64,000 bases of DNA. It comes from Halalkalibacter oceani (GTDB taxonomy: Bacteria; Bacillota; Bacilli; Bacillales; Bacillaceae_D). The stretch lies in assembly GCF_023715605.1 (NCBI RefSeq), contig NZ_JAMBOL010000014.1, positions 1 through 64,000 of the forward strand. Reading direction: 5' to 3'. Shown one piece after another: positions 62,876 to 64,000 of the stretch. Position 1 is the stretch's first letter; every line of letters begins with the position of its first letter. The notes under the pieces were generated by a model. The model saw nothing but the letters and a program-made list of their open reading frames with translations, made no database searches and was not told where the DNA came from. The translations under genes were made by a program, and so were the position numbers.

Positions 62876-63409
62876 ATGTGGATTAGGTATCTGAGCGGTA
62901 AGCTTGATAGCCTTACAAGGATTATCACAATGATTCTACTAGTGATTATGTTTATAAATGTATTTAGTACGGCTGCCTTGCGGTATGTGCTTGGAATTAG
63001 CTTTGTCGGTTCCTATGATTTTGCTCGTATCTTTTTTCTGTGGTGCACCTTTTTTGGAGCCTGCATTGTTTTTAAACAAAAGGAGCATTCACGTTTTGAG
63101 TTTTTTTACATTAAGACAAACAGAATGATCAGAAGAGCAATCGATCTGCTCTCTAATTTATTGTATGTAGGCTTTTTTTGCATGATTCTAGTTGTCGGGA
63201 CACGACTGACGGTGTCCATATCCACCCAAGTGCTTCCAGCTTCAGGGGTTTCGGCTATTTGGCTTTATTTGCCGATTGTACTCTCAGCTTTTGTTATGCT
63301 AGTTCACGTTTTGAATTTTCTATATGACGATTTTTTCGGACCGAGAAATGAAGAAGAGGACGAAGATGAAGAGGACATGAATCGTCTAAGTAAGGGGATG
63401 AAGGCATGA
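62876..63409 (+). CDS. dctQ: TRAP transporter small permease DctQ
   Basis: A 177-aa membrane protein with four helices, full DctQ length. VFSTAALRYVLGISFVGSYD and FFLWCTFFGACIVFKQKEH are DctQ signatures. The C-terminal tail is very acidic (NEEEDEDEEDMN). GGGAGG lies before the ATG. Its stop overlaps the dctM start (ATGA). Confidence 0.92.
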   Translation: MWIRYLSGKLDSLTRIITMILLVIMFINVFSTAALRYVLGISFVGSYDFARIFFLWCTFFGACIVFKQKEHSRFEFFYIKTNRMIRRAIDLLSNLLYVGFFCMILVVGTRLTVSISTQVLPASGVSAIWLYLPIVLSAFVMLVHVLNFLYDDFFGPRNEEEDEDEEDMNRLSKGMKA

Positions 63410-64000
63410 CACTCATTTTGGTGATTGTTTTATTTGCTGGTCTATCATTCGTTGGTATGCCACTGGCGTTTTCGCTTGGTATTGCCACTACGATCTCTGT
63501 GTTTTTTACAATGGATGTGCCGCTTCATATCATTGTTGAAAGAATGCTGCTTGGGGTGGACTCCTTCCTCTTTCTGGCTGTCCCTTTGTTTATTATGGCC
63601 GCAGGCATTATGAATCGGGCAGGAATTACGACAAGAATCTTTTCATTTGCAAGAGCGTTAGTTGGTCAGGTGCCTGGGGCTTTAGGTCATTCAAATGTTT
63701 TAGCGAGTATTATTTTTGCTGGGATTTCCGGCTCGGCTGTGGCTGACAGTGCATCATTAGGTAAGGTAGAAATTAAAGCAATGGAGGAACAAGGTTATCC
63801 TAAACCGTTTTCTGCAGCTGTAACTTGTGCCTCTTCTACAATTGGGCCTATTTTCCCACCAAGTATTCCGATGGTTATTTTCGGTGGAATTGCCGGTGTC
63901 TCTGTTGGTGAGCTTTTTTTGGGTGGTGTTATCCCTGGACTATTGATTGCAGTCTGTCTAATGGTGCTTATATACGTTATATCGGTGAGGGAAAACTATC
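63406..64000 (+). CDS. dctM: TRAP transporter large permease DctM (partial, cut by window end)
   Basis: The first 198 residues of the DctM ion-coupled permease. Begins MTLILVIVLFAGLSFVGMPL, contains AVPLFIMAAGIMNRAG, ISGSAVADSASLGKVEIKAM and SSTIGPIFPPSIPMVIFGG, the most conserved DctM segments. Coupled to dctQ by an ATGA overlap. It continues beyond 64,000. Confidence 0.95.
   Translation, partial: MTLILVIVLFAGLSFVGMPLAFSLGIATTISVFFTMDVPLHIIVERMLLGVDSFLFLAVPLFIMAAGIMNRAGITTRIFSFARALVGQVPGALGHSNVLASIIFAGISGSAVADSASLGKVEIKAMEEQGYPKPFSAAVTCASSTIGPIFPPSIPMVIFGGIAGVSVGELFLGGVIPGLLIAVCLMVLIYVISVRENY

Overview
The window looks like chromosomal DNA from a low-GC Gram-positive bacterium of the Bacillaceae, probably a salt- or alkali-adapted Bacillus relative. 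Strong AGGAGG-type ribosome binding sites, frequent TTG and GTG starts, SLH-anchored surface proteins, a SigB-type promoter, a TnrA/GlnR box, Fur boxes, and lipoproteins with long acidic linkers all point that way. No rRNA, tRNA, CRISPR array or intact insertion sequence was seen.

Positions 1-16,000 form an accessory, decaying region. It holds a LacI-family regulator, a type IV restriction-like HNH nuclease resembling phosphorothioate-DNA-binding enzymes, a PhnA/YjdM protein, a repeat-built RCC1/InlB-B/SLH surface protein, a TetR regulator, and a MalT-like giant regulator divergent from a large cadherin-like surface protein. Between these lie remnants of a LysR gene, a response regulator, an IS3-family transposase, an SLH protein and a frameshifted small membrane protein.

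Positions 16,000-31,000 hold an envelope sugar cluster (hydrolase, GtaB, Ugd, GT4 glycosyltransferase), malate:quinone oxidoreductase, a MocR regulator, two short-chain dehydrogenases, a TauE exporter beside a truncated TRAP permease, a divergent NmrA-like/Rrf2 pair and a LysR regulator.

Positions 31,000-47,300 hold a thioesterase, two Fur-box-preceded orphan siderophore-binding lipoproteins, a universal stress protein, a divergent MocR/LysE pair, an MCP-like protein with its sensor domain at the C-terminus, an RlmN-like radical SAM enzyme, a near-consensus parS site, a BenE transporter, a propeller protein, a KatE-type catalase behind a SigB-type promoter, and a fatty acid desaturase.

Positions 47,400-58,800 are a nitrogen island. 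The urease operon ureABCEFGD on the minus strand diverges from the urea ABC transporter operon urtABCDE on the plus strand. A perfect 17-bp TnrA/GlnR box lies between them, so uptake and hydrolysis of urea are probably induced together under nitrogen limitation. Dispersed hairpin repeats interrupt the urease operon between ureF and ureG.

Positions 59,000-64,000 hold an LLM-class flavin oxidoreductase and a LacI regulator divergent from a TRAP transporter operon (dctP, dctQ, dctM, the last cut by the window end). That operon has a recognisable promoter, a LacI-type operator and cre-like sites.
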